Source: Tetrapyrgos nigripes
Taxonomy: Eukaryota > Basidiomycota > Agaricomycetes > Agaricales > Campanellaceae
Assembly: GCA_013368315.1 (NCBI GenBank)
Contig: JAACJM010000139.1
Span: forward strand, 62,001-126,000
Length of the DNA: 64,000 bases
Direction: 5' to 3'
Part shown: positions 53,776 to 64,000 of the stretch, piece by piece
How the letters are laid out: each line of letters starts with the position of its first letter
Position numbering within the stretch: position 1 is the first letter of the stretch
Position numbers and translations under genes: made by a program
The notes under the pieces: generated by a model
Seen by the model: only the letters and a program-made list of their open reading frames with translations
Databases searched by the model: none
Told to the model about the DNA's origin: nothing

Positions 53776-54469
53776 TTAAGTGCAAAATCGACAAAGCTGG
53801 TCTCCTATCCTTCCTTGATGATTCCCTAGAGCTTCCCAGTCTTTCCGACTGAAATCCCTATTTATCTTTATAAGCTCTTTCCTATCTGGATCCACTCGGA
53901 ATCTCCATCCAATCCACTCAAGACTTCCATCCGGGTCCTTGGTGTTTCCTAGCATTGGGTATCCGCATGGACTTGACAGATGGTTAGGCTGTAGAGTAGT
54001 TGGCTTTGGTTCCTCCTTTGCTGAGGATCCTTTTGGTACGTCCATCTCAGTTATGTCTGATTCATCTAGTGGCTGACTGACATGCTTATCTGTTTTTTGC
54101 TTCTGTTTCCAGATGGTAGCACGATGACAGTTGCGTTCCTTTCGACCATTGTTTACTTTCTTCATGTTCTCCTTCGCCATATTGTTCATCTCCTCTCTCA
54201 TCTCTTCCTTTGCTGCCACATCCTTCGTCTCTGCCTTCTCCTTCATTGTCACATTATCCTTTGTCTCCCATAACTGCCTTATCTTTCACCACTGCCATAT
54301 TCCTTGTTGCCGTTATATTCTTCGTCGCCGCTTTAGCTGCTGCCATATCCTCTGCCATCGCCGTATAGTTCTTTTCCATCATTCCATCTACCACCCTCTC
54401 GTTGACAACCTTGCTAACTTCGATACTGTAGGATCCAGCAAAGCAGTGGTCGTTTAGGGAAGGGACCAT
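53776..54469 (-). pseudogene. Unrecognised ORF with helical Ala/Lys/Glu region, frameshifted
   Basis: Two frames join: 54469-54254 (MVPSLNDHCFAGSYSIEVSK..MAEDMAAAKAATKNITATRN) and 54252-53776 (MKEKAETKDVAAKEEMREEM, then IGWRFRVDPDRKELIKINRD). A one-base shift at about 54253 separates them. The centre is an imperfect Met/Ala/Lys repeat likely to be coiled-coil. Possibly part of a mobile element. No family recognised. Confidence 0.35.
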
Positions 54470-54650
54470 GAGATCAATTGAGGGATCTCTGTAGGGGACA
54501 AAAGAAAGTAGGGATCATTGACGAGTATGTATAGATCTTTAATCCTTTGTGCCAGTTCTGACTGATGTACAAGCCAGATGATGTCTTCCGGTGTGTGTTC
54601 TGCTACCACAAAATTTGACAGAGCAAAATATTGAAAAACAGACCAATATA

Positions 54651-57116
54651 TAGTCGGATATCTCATAATGCATGATCTCATAATGCATAAATGTGATAGT
54701 GCATATAAGGATTGGCCAGAATGGACTTGGTTCCCTGCCAAACTGGATCCAAAATGCATAACGCATAATGCATAGAGGATTCTGGGAATTATGCATTATC
54801 AATTGGCAGAAAAAATGTCCGGAAATGGTTTTATTACTGAAACAAAAGAAAAAGTGGTCAATAGCATAGAAAAACGGATAGTCTGAAAGAGTAGAACAAT
54901 AAAAATCATGTCTACATTTGAATTTTCAACATAAAAATCTCATCCGAGGACTGAGAGAGAGATTCACCACCCCTACGCTGTTCCAAACCAATGCCCCCTG
55001 AAAGAACAGAACAAAAACTACTGGTTCGTCCAAAACCAGCACCCGAAATCTATGAGAACCAGCAAAAACGGAAGCCAAAAGTCAATGCTCCTCGCACCAG
55101 TGCAGTCTCTACTCCTAGTCGGCAGAACCTCACTCTTGCCGATAAACTCGAGATCCTTGACTACATGGACAGACACCCAAAGATGAAGCAGGAGGATATC
55201 ATGAATTATTTTGGCACCCGATCCAATGACCATGGAGGCAAGCTCATTTTCGACCAGAGCACATGCAGTCCCATCAAATCGGGCAAAGCTAAACTGTTGC
55301 AACAAGCTAATTCAACACCCAATGCCTTATCTGCTAAACATGTCCGCGTCGTGACAAGCCCTGCTGTTGAAAAGTCCCTCTATTATTGGATCAGGAGCTT
55401 TAATTTGGATCAGGAGAGGTTGCAAGTGGACCTATGCTGCAGGCCAAGTGTGCATTTTTTGAGGACAAGTTTAATGTTCCTGAAGAAGAGCGGCTTACAG
55501 GGCCTGGCTGGATCCCATCATTTTGCAAGGCATATGGGATTTCCGAGCTCAGACGGCATGGAGAGTCTGGTTCCGTTGATCCCAAGACTGCTGAAGAAGA
55601 GAGGGAGTGTTGCAGGGCCATCAACGCAGACTATGATGCCAAGGATATTCTGAAGGACGACGAAACAAGCTTCTTCTGGAAAGCTACACCTGATTGAGGC
55701 CTATCTACGGTTGTCATGCATGGCAAAAAACAAGACAAGACATGCATCACCCTTCATTTCATTGTCAACGCTACTGGAACGGAGTCTTACCCAATCATGT
55801 TTATTGGACACTATGCAAAACCTCGTTGCTTTGGGAAAATTGGACCTAACAAACGTGGATTCTATTATCATAACAACAAGACTGCATGGCAAACATCAGA
55901 GCTATACGAAGAATGTATCAAGGCACTGGATCTTCATTTTGGAAGGGAGGGAAGGAAGGTTATCCTTTGGAGCGACAACTTTTCTGGCCATGACATCACC
56001 TACGAACCAAAGAATATTTGTCTGGAACGATTTGAGCCTAACTTGACATTGTTCATACAACCGCTTGACCAGGGTATCATTCGTGCTTTCAAGGCCTATT
56101 TTCGGAAGCTTTTCTGTCTGAGGGCAGTGGAGTGCGATGAAGCTGGAGAAAGAGATGTGTATGCGATTGATATGCTAGAGGCACTTCGTATGGCTACAAA
56201 AGCTTGGAGCATGATCACAGAGAAGACAATTGTCAATTGCTGGAGGAAGGCAGGAATTATAGCAACACGTACTGAGCAAGACATGTGTCAGAGAGATGAA
56301 GAGCTGGAGTTGAGAGCATGGAGGATTTTACGAGATTTTGCGAGGAAAAAGGCAGAAGGATGGCTTCAAGAACTTTATGAGGGTGACTTCAGGGTGGAGT
56401 ATGATGTGTCAAAATGGGAGGTTATGATCAACAGGATCACGGAACTTGAGCCTGATGATGAAGTCAGTGAGCAGCACATCCTTGAGATCATCAACACTCA
56501 CCTTGTCCCCATCCCAACCTCATCTAATTCCCAACCTAATCCACCATCTCACAACACTGATTTAGATGAAGTCGAGGCTGACCTTCTGAAGATTGTTGAA
56601 GACTTGAAGACCCAAAAGCGTATTTTTGGTCAACTCCCAACAATCAATGAACTTGTTGATCCACTAGAGGAGAAGGGGGATGGCAATGACGAATTTCGGT
56701 TTGGAGATAATGCAGAGGAGCAGATTGTGGAGAGAGTGAAGTACAAAGAGGCCGTTCGTAGAGGAAGATGATGACGAAGAGGAAGGAGGTGAAGCTCCGC
56801 CGGACATCAGCCTTGGCAATTTGATGAAGACGTGCCGGACTCTGGAACATCAGTGTTTGAGCAGTCGATTGGATGATCCCATGCTCACTGATGAGGCATT
56901 CCGGCTCCAGGAAGCAATCTTGAAGTTTCGGGGCAAGCTACAGCGACACGTGGGCTCTCAAGCAAAGCAAATAACGTTGGATGCATTCTTTAGACCATAG
57001 AACCAATGAAATGTACATTTTTTCGTGTTTAAACTACTCAATCTTGTATTGCATAAATCTGATAATGCATAAAGAAATCCCAGAACGGACTCTATCCATT
57101 ATGAGATATCTGACTG
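54651..57116 (+). mobile_element. Pogo/Tigger-type DNA transposon, 2466 bp
   Basis: Terminal inverted repeats are TAGTCGGATATCTCATAATG (left) and, inverted, CAGTCAGATATCTCATAATG (right). TA flanks both ends (54649-54650, 57117-57118), the target duplication expected of the Tc1/mariner/pogo superfamily. AATGCAT strings recur at both ends. It encodes a degenerate pogo-type transposase. Confidence 0.85.
54991..57000 (+). pseudogene. Pogo/Tigger transposase (DDE_1 type), inactivated
   Basis: The N-terminus holds a CENP-B/Psq-like helix-turn-helix (LTLADKLEILDYMDRHPKMK). A second HTH (Tc5 type: CAFFEDKFNVPEEE..GWIPSFCKAYGI) follows. The DDE domain shows DDETSFFW, WSDNFSGH and QPLDQGII, i.e. a D-D-D triad. 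The C-terminus QITLDAFFRP fits a PCNA-interacting PIP box (Qxx(L)xxFF), known in pogo transposases. Defects: a one-base deletion near 55424, a TGA at about 55694-55696 (likely CGA to TGA), and a shift near 56757 before the acidic tail. About 670 residues before decay. Confidence 0.85.
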
Positions 57117-57118
57117 TA

Positions 57119-57750
57119 TGTAGTTTATATAAGTACCTTTCAAGTGCAAAAAGTACTTGTGCAGAATCATGCTGAACATATCTCCCCAAAGGGAGTAGAA
57201 GCCATCGCCTCTATGTATATACCAATATATACAATCAGTGCAACAATATCTTGTGCAATGTCTACAGCACCTTACATGTATGTCAATGGTATCTGATTGG
57301 CACCCCATTCTGACCCAGCACTAATTGCCAGCCCAAAACCAATGCATATCTTTGAAAGTTCAAGTCTTGATTTGCCCCAATGAAAATGAATATGGTGGAC
57401 TGTATAATCTGCATATCTGTACTTATATATGTATATCACCATTCTTTGTCAATTGTGTGCCAGATTTACATGTATCAGAACTGAGCAAGGTACATGGGCG
57501 CCAGGTAAGGTATACACTTTCATCTTTCTTCATCTTGTCTCCTTGCACAGGGCCAAAATTGCCAAGTCAGCTTCTATTGGGACTAATCACTTGTATGCTT
57601 GTCCATCAGAATGGGGTCAGATAGCTTTGAAACTTGTTCACACAAATTATTTAGCTGAGATGCGACCCTTTGGGATGTCATTTTTCAGTTGCTGCAACTG
57701 AAGTTCCCATTCCCCCAGGCCCCGCAGTTGCAAGAGAGTGGTCTGTGCAT
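57119..57750. other. Intergenic
   Basis: No gene seen between the pogo element and the KDZ pseudogene. Small open frames show no motif. Confidence 0.4.
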
Positions 57751-59985
57751 TTCAATATTGGATCTTTTGGGTATGTATCCAAACATCAATTTGCTGAAGA
57801 ACACCACCTGCTCTTGTGCTCTCCACCTGTCCACTGAGATTCCGCAATTTGAATTGTGTGGCTGTTGTTCTTGCCCTAAGTCCATCTCTAACTCCCTCCA
57901 ATGCATCCAACACCTCACAATATCTCATTCTTGCTTCCATTTCTGGGAAATCCCCTAGGCAAGCTCTTGAACAAGCAGACACAGTTTCACAGTCTGATGG
58001 CAGCAATATTGGGAGTTGCTCTGGATGTGATATATCCAGCTGATTGATGTGGTCCAAAACATCTGGTGTCAGAATATCAGCAAGACCCAGCTCCTAAATT
58101 GAAGGATGCATTTGAGAAGTGAGGAATGTCTCTTCTCAAGTTCCACCTGCTGTGTTGGTGTGAGTGTCTTATTAACAGCACTGAATAACACAAGACTTCA
58201 CCTGAAAACCACTCATCAATAAGTAGGGTACAGGGCAAATATTGATATATAGGATACATACTGTGACTCCTGTAATTTGATACCCATAGCAATGAACCTT
58301 TGTGGCTGCTAGGATACTTCAGGCCTCCACCATCACAGATCTGGGCAGCTTCTTCCTCAGCCATCTCAAGCTGGAGCAGCTTGAACTGGTCCTTTGTCTC
58401 AGCTGGAAAGACAGTCAATTGGTTATCCATACTTACCACCATTCTCATTTTCATATGGACAGGGCAACTTGTTTTCACAATCCCTTTCCCAATCCAGGAC
58501 ACTTTTCTTCCATGTATCCAGACATTCTCTACCCAAGTTATGCTCCAGACCCTTATCAAACTGCTCAAAGTGTTTGTAGAATTGATTGAACTCCTTGCAC
58601 ATAGATATGAGGTGCTTAGCAATGACGTTATCTGCTCAATTATCAGATATCCAGTCAATTACATAGAGACTAGGTGACCTACCAAGAGTTTCCACATTTA
58701 GATAGTTGTGGAACCCAAAAATGTCATCCAGGGTCTGAGTGTGGGATCCTGGTCCCACCTCTTTGGTCTGTGCTGCTGCCTTGTTTGACAATGCCTATCC
58801 CTCTTCAATCACTTCACCATGGGTCTCCCCACACCCTGGAGTGTAATCAAAGTTGAATCTAGTATGACACTTCAGCTGGTGTGTGCATAGGTGGAACTTG
58901 CACACAAGAAAATTGACACCCATTTCAGTGAACCTTACCTCAAATTGAGGATCCAAGGCTGCCATCCAATTCCAAAAAATTTAGGCTCCACTGGCAGGCG
59001 ATATCATATGAGATAACAATACAGAGATACTCCCTGTCTTTGATTGTACACCAAAAGATGAAATCAATGCTACAATATCTGGAAAATTGCATCAACATGA
59101 GACAACATTGAGAAAATTCACCAGAAAGAAGGTATGTAGTACCTTTCTCCTTCTTGCAGATCTCTGAGACCTGATGTGCGCTACATCTAGTGTTTCCCAC
59201 AACAAACCCCTGCCATGCCCCTAACCTGGAGGCCTACAATGTTCTTGATATTTGATAATGCAATTTCAGGATATGTTCCTTGTATGGTGTACTTGGACAG
59301 AGCTATGCAAAGCCATCTCCCAGCAATGGATTTTTGTGCTCATCAGAGACAGTGCAATTACGCAGGCGAAAGTTTACATCCAGCACAAGGAACAGAGCAT
59401 AGCAATACCTACACCCATGTATCAATATCAGACAACACTGAAGCTCTGGGTCCCTGAGCTACCAGTCTGGAGGCAACTTCTTCTCCAGCAGTGGACAAGC
59501 TGGACATTCATTCCCTAGCTCACCACATGATGTTCCTGCAATTCCAGACCCAGCATGTCCTTGTCCTCCTCACTTACACATTTTCAAATTTCACTATGAC
59601 ACAGAGAAAGACATGATAACGGTCCTGGCACAACTGAATTATTTGTCCCAGTGACACACTGAGCACTCACTTTTGGTTCAATCTGATGGTGCTCCTTTGT
59701 CATCAAGTGGATCCCTCAGTAATAGTCATAGGCAGGTAGCTTTCCGAGACAGTCGAGGTGTTGAAACTGGTGCAAGCAGCTGAATGTGATAGCAGTTTGG
59801 GGATCTTTTGGAGTTGCAGGATAACACATGATCCTCATGAGCTGTGTGTCATGTTCAGGGCTCCCAAAGCATTGACAGAAGTCAACACCAACACCATGCA
59901 CCCCATTGGTATGTATCACAGTGAAGTCATGGTGAGCTGTGCCAGGGTTTAGGCATTGAGAACTGGGTTTATGGCCCAACTTGAC
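57750..59985 (-). pseudogene. KDZ transposase with CxC2-type N-terminal region, degenerate
   Basis: Reading the minus strand from 59985: HHDFTVIHTNGVHGVGVDFC..QLMRIMCYPATPKDPQTA (CxC2-like region associated with KDZ transposases), CPACPLLEKKLPPDW, ALFLVLDVNFRLRN (catalytic LDANFRL type), VVGNTRCSAHQ, RYCSIDFIFWCT..IVISYDIACQW (second signature), PGCGETHGEVIEEG-stop-ALSNKAAAQTKEVGPGSHTQTLDD, and the C-terminal helix RMRYCEVLDALEGVRDGLRA..TTATQFKLRNLSG. This order is that of Kyakuja-Dileera-Zisupton transposases. Stops (e.g. a TAG for Trp after EEG) and frameshifts are frequent, so it is dead. Termini of its element were not found. Confidence 0.8.
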
Positions 59986-60671
59986 CTCGTTATATGACTT
60001 CCCTTTTGCAATTTTTTCCTACCTTTTTCTCTTCTTGTCAAACACTTTTCCTTGATCTTCAACCCAAACCCCATACTACAATCTGATTTTTGTACTTAGT
60101 ACTATTAATTTTCTTTATCTCTTGATCATTCTCCAATACCCGGGCTATCTAATCTTTGTCAATAGTTTTGTTCTCTACATGGTCTCTGTCCTCACATTTT
60201 ATGGTCTGTGTACGCTGTATGATGTGCTACCTTTGCTGTTTTCTGATTAAAGGTCTTTGTCTGTGCCTGATGATTGGCTGGTGATAGGGATCCATAAGAG
60301 TGAAGCCACTGACAATGCTGGATATGAGTGGTGGAGTCTTAGAATACTGGAGTATAGACATATATGGGCTAGCCAATAAATATTGTTTCTGACAAGTTCA
60401 GAAGGGTATTTGGTGGATTTGAACTAATATAAATCTTTGCAACTCTATCAGTGATTGGCCAAAGAATGTATGTGTAATACCATAATGCCTCGAAAATAAT
60501 TGGCCTGCATGTATAGTCCCCACATGACTGCATGCTGTCATGCTTAGCTAGCTCATGACCCCTTCCATGAAACTGCTGATAGGATGATGAGGGGGATTGC
60601 TTATTGCTACAAGTGTTTGCATCTGTCACAACTGTCTAGAGGAAATCAAAGTGTGTCACAATCAAGACTCC
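59986..60671. other. Intergenic
   Basis: No gene or repeat recognised between the KDZ remnant and the TIR element. Confidence 0.45.
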
Positions 60672-60972
60672 CACCGGGGGCAAATGATGACCCGGTGACA
60701 TTTTGACTGGGTAAGATCCAGTTGCGACCCAGTGCATATCCAGTGCAGACCCAGCTCACACTCGTGGGAACGCAACTTGAGTGTGCGCGTGATCCCGGCA
60801 GCAATTATTTGTTAGTATTTACCTGAGCATTTGTTGCGTAGATAGCTAAATAATCAAATTTGATCATTTTTCATTTTTCATTGGCCTGCAGCACCCAGAA
60901 AGTTGCGGGTATCCTTGGTGCATGGTGCGGTACCCCTGGTGCAGGTGTGATGGTGGCTGTGTCAATCACATT
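60672..60972 (+). repeat. Left TIR of the CACCGGGGG element
   Basis: It pairs with 62960-63244 inverted. It contains several CCCAGTG/CACTGGG strings and the block gcagcaattatttgttagta. Confidence 0.8.
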
Positions 60973-61689
60973 GAGCTTTTTCATCATTTCGGAGTGAATT
61001 CTGGCCAGTGATAAGTACATCAGTACCTGTATATATTTGATATTCACACTCAGATCCAGGTTTTTGATCAGTAAATCTTGAGAAAGGGTGAGTCAAAAGA
61101 ATATGCAATCTTCCTTGTAATTTGTCTTAGATTTGCACTGGACATTCAAGAATTTATTACTTACCTTTTATTCATTTCTTCTTGACCTCCCATAAGAGCC
61201 CAGGATATTGCTCATTTTTCTTTGCACTCCCCTGAGATGAATTTGTAAACTGTGAGTGTATGTCATTATATAAAATAGTTTTGGGGCCAGCCCAGTTGAG
61301 ATATCCGAAAATCAAAAGGGATGAATTTCTTTTGGTGAACTTATCTGAGCAATGACAATATCTCTGAGAATAACTGAGATTGAGGAAGAATGAAATTCCA
61401 CAGAGTCCAAACAAACAAGTATTCTCATTAATTGAGGATATGAAATCCTACATGCCATAAAACTATATTTTATCTTGACAAAAGAACAAGACAAACAACC
61501 AGGACATCAGGTCTGACTCTAAACCTTCACAAGATAATGCAGATGTAAAATACCACTGACTCTAGGAATGATTGCTGACAGGTTTGTAGGTCTCTTTGAG
61601 ATTTATTGGTAAGATTGTGACTGGTTCTGTCTCTAATACATACAAATATTTTGATCTGATATTCATTGCTTTACTACTGGGATCCACAC

Positions 61690-61935
61690 CTTACTCACCC
61701 CTAGTCCATACCTCACCCACATCTAGCCTTTACCTCACTACATCTAGCCCATACCTCAACCACACCTAGTCCATATCCCATCTGCATCTAGCCTGTACCT
61801 CCCCCACACCATAGCCCATACCTCACCTGCATTTACTGTATCTCATCTGCACCTAACCCATATCTCACCTGCACCTAGCCAGTATCTCACCCACACCTCA
61901 CCTGTACTTAACCCACACTAGAATCTCACTCACAA
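61690..61935. repeat. Degenerate minisatellite, period about 21-24 bp
   Basis: About ten imperfect copies of cacacctagcccatacctcac, with indels between copies. Confidence 0.75.
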
Positions 61936-62959
61936 CTCATAAACCTCCACTATGCTGTTGCTATATCCAATTAATACTATTAGATACAAATTATACTGAT
62001 ATGCAGCTCTAAATAACCCACACAAGACACTAGAGAATCCCATATGACCAAGGGAGAAGGCAATATGAAGACCTGTGGCAAACTGTGGGAGAATAATGAT
62101 AAGTGAGTGAAAATAGGTGATGACTGGGATATACTGCTATCATTGATATAGGGCCAAAATGCACATCAACAACAGAAGGAAGACTAGGGAGAAAGACTGG
62201 GAAAATTGCTGGCACTGCTGGGATACATGTATAACTCTGGAATGATAGAGGAAAACTGACTCTATTGGGAGTAACTAGATATCTTATATCCATGATCATC
62301 AGTAGCTAAGTATGAGTTGGGATGTGTACCATATGGTCGAAGTCTGAAATTAAAACAAATAAAGCTGTGGAAAAAAATGAAGGCAGTAACAGATAAAAAT
62401 AAGGAACATATAAGATGTGCGGTAGAAAAAAATAAGTCAGGAAGGGAAACAAAAGGCGCAGGATGTAAGATATGGTCTGTGATAAAAAAATAGTAAGAAT
62501 AACAAAACAAGTAAGGAAAGGAAAGAGGTTTGAAATAAAAAATGACACGTAACGCTGAGAGAACAGATAGGGGCACTAAAGTAGTTACTGAAAAACAGTA
62601 CTACAGTTCAGAAATGGGGAGATACTTCATAAGTGTACTTAGTATAATCTTTCCCCAAGTTACTTCCCACCCCCAATACATACCAAATTATTGAATAGAT
62701 CTCTTCAATTTTCACTATCTAGTATCGAGAGAGATATATGCCCATTCTAAATTCTCTTAACAGCCTCCTTGAAATTTTTGGCTGTTTGATAGCACTTATA
62801 ATTGTGGCAACTGTTGCACATTTACAACTCACCCTTTTCTCAAGATTTACTGATCAAAAACCTAGATCAGAGTGTAAATATCAAATATATACAGCTACTA
62901 TTTTACTTGTAAATGGCCCAGAATCCACTCTGAAATGACAGAAAAGTAAAAGTAATGAA

Positions 62960-63244
62960 CGGGATTGACACAGCCACCACCAGCACACCTAAGCCTGGGG
63001 TACCCATACTATGCACTGAGGGTATCCGCAACTTTCTGGGTGTTGCAGGCCAATGAAAAATGAAAAATGATCAAATTTGCAACAAATGCTCAGGTAAATA
63101 CTAACAAATAATTGCTGCCGGGATCACGCGCGCACTCAAGTTGCGTTCCCACGAGTGTGAGCTGGGTCTGCACTGGATATGCACTGGGTTGCAACCGGAT
63201 CTTACCCAGTCAAAATGTCACTGGGTCATCATTTGCCCCCGGTG
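62960..63244 (-). repeat. Right TIR of the CACCGGGGG element
   Basis: Inverse of 60672-60972, with scattered substitutions and one short indel near gtgtgctggtggtgg. Confidence 0.8.
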
Positions 63245-64000
63245 TCTGCTGATACATACACAGTGCTGAGCTAAACCCTGCACAAACCCTTCACAAGTCC
63301 TTCATGAGTCATGAACCCTGTGAGTTCTTCATCAGTCACTCATGAGTATGAGGGCCTTCACAAAGCTTTCACAAATCCTTCACTCTTTCTCAACGAGTAG
63401 ACTGTTATCTCCTCTTTCATTCCAAAATCTATCTATTCATTTCTTAATTTGACATTCATTGTTAGAATTATACAATAAACACTTACTCTTATGCTATCAT
63501 TTCTTCATTTTACCACCTCCTATCTATCTCTTGTAAGTCTCCAAGATTTATGCAAGATTTACAAATTATCTACTTTCCAGTAACTTCAAAACAATTCTCC
63601 TTGACTTACAGGTGTATTACTTTAAACCTATTAGGATACCCAGGATATCATATGTCCTCTATCCTGATGTATGACTTTTCTGTAAAATTATAAGATTCCA
63701 TGCCAATGTTTTGGGTTTTGTAAAGCTCCTGTAATACACCTGATGTCATGAATCCCTTCCTGTCTTCGCTTCCAGACCCTGTATCCCATTCTTTCTACTT
63801 CCTTCATTCTAGATCTCGTCTCTTGGTACCTATGGCTTCTACCTTCCTTGATACATCATTTATCTGACTGACAGATCATATCTGCTTCTACTGCACATAT
63901 TGACATCACTCAGATACCTGATCATCATCCTATAATAGCTTCCCTTAGTACCTGCTGATCTAGTTTTGTACTTTCATATAGTTACTATAGGGCTTCGTAG
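63245..64000. other. Unassigned repeat-like sequence at the window edge
   Basis: The interval 63260-63380 is made of short shuffled strings (tcatgagt, cttcacaa). From 63530 on, the vocabulary (ttgtaagtctcc, gatttacaaat, gacttacaggtgtattac, tcctgtaatacacctg) resembles the arms of the foldback-like element. It may be the start of a related copy that runs off the window. Confidence 0.4.

Larger units (their letters stand above)
60672..63244. mobile_element. Non-autonomous TIR element with CACCGGGGG ends
   Basis: The left end CACCGGGGGCAAATGATGAC and the inverse of the right end are identical for the first 20 bases. The inverted repeats extend about 285-300 bp with roughly 90% identity by eye. 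The 2.57-kb unit has no transposase; short frames inside lack motifs. No convincing target duplication is seen (flanks actcc and tctgc). CAC-type termini hint at a CACTA-like relative, but this is a guess. The interior has a minisatellite at 61690-61935. Confidence 0.8.

Noticed and set aside
60660..63256. Target-site duplication of the CACCGGGGG element
   Set aside because: Flanks (..aagactcc / tctgctga..) share no more than two bases, so no duplication is claimed.

Overview
The window looks like nuclear DNA of an Agaricomycete (mushroom-forming basidiomycete). Genes carry many short introns of about 50-60 bp with GT..AG ends. The transposases present (Plavaka, KDZ with CxC2 region, pogo/Tigger, a tyrosine-recombinase retroelement) are the set typical of that group. 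This is inferred from family content only; no species can be named.

Region 1 (1-17 kb) is a gene-family nursery. After a single-pass membrane protein (1531-2555, minus) and an intron-containing tRNA-Glu with a broken second copy, there are four small secreted six-cysteine proteins whose spacing resembles a double Greek-key beta/gamma-crystallin fold (4463-5127, 7603-8303, 11090-11599, 14460-14975). They sit in a mosaic of segmental duplications. One intergenic module occurs three times (about 5.1-6.25, 9.7-10.8 and 13.0-14.1 kb), and the last two copies continue into a duplicated unit of about 3 kb that ends in SDR pseudogene relics. A 5'-truncated GDSL/SGNH esterase is fused to the first copy.

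Region 2 (17-27 kb) holds an intact RBR (RING-IBR-RING2) E3 ligase gene with a decayed tandem copy, an intact classical SDR with a decayed tandem copy, and a retinol-dehydrogenase-like SDR complete except for one missing base.

Region 3 (27-60 kb) is transposon-rich. In order it holds: a dead DIRS/Ngaro-like retroelement with Gag, an RT fragment fused to a tyrosine recombinase, and repeats ordered A1..B1-A2-B2; a 537-residue protein probably of the DUF6698 type; a Plavaka transposase gene; several lineage-specific hypothetical genes; a solo LTR with 5-bp target duplication; a 6.0-kb foldback-like element; a pogo/Tigger element flanked by TA; and a KDZ transposase pseudogene.

The most unusual item is the foldback-like element at 47165-53194. 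It has inverted arms of about 1.25 kb that looked near-identical wherever I compared them, enclosing about 3.5 kb of a 9-bp satellite (GCAGACGAG-type) that switches orientation near 48620. It lies between two pieces of a medium-chain dehydrogenase-like gene, so it appears to have inserted into that gene. A second, unrelated TIR element without coding capacity lies at 60672-63244. All exon models are hand-built from splice signals and reading-frame continuity, without expression data.
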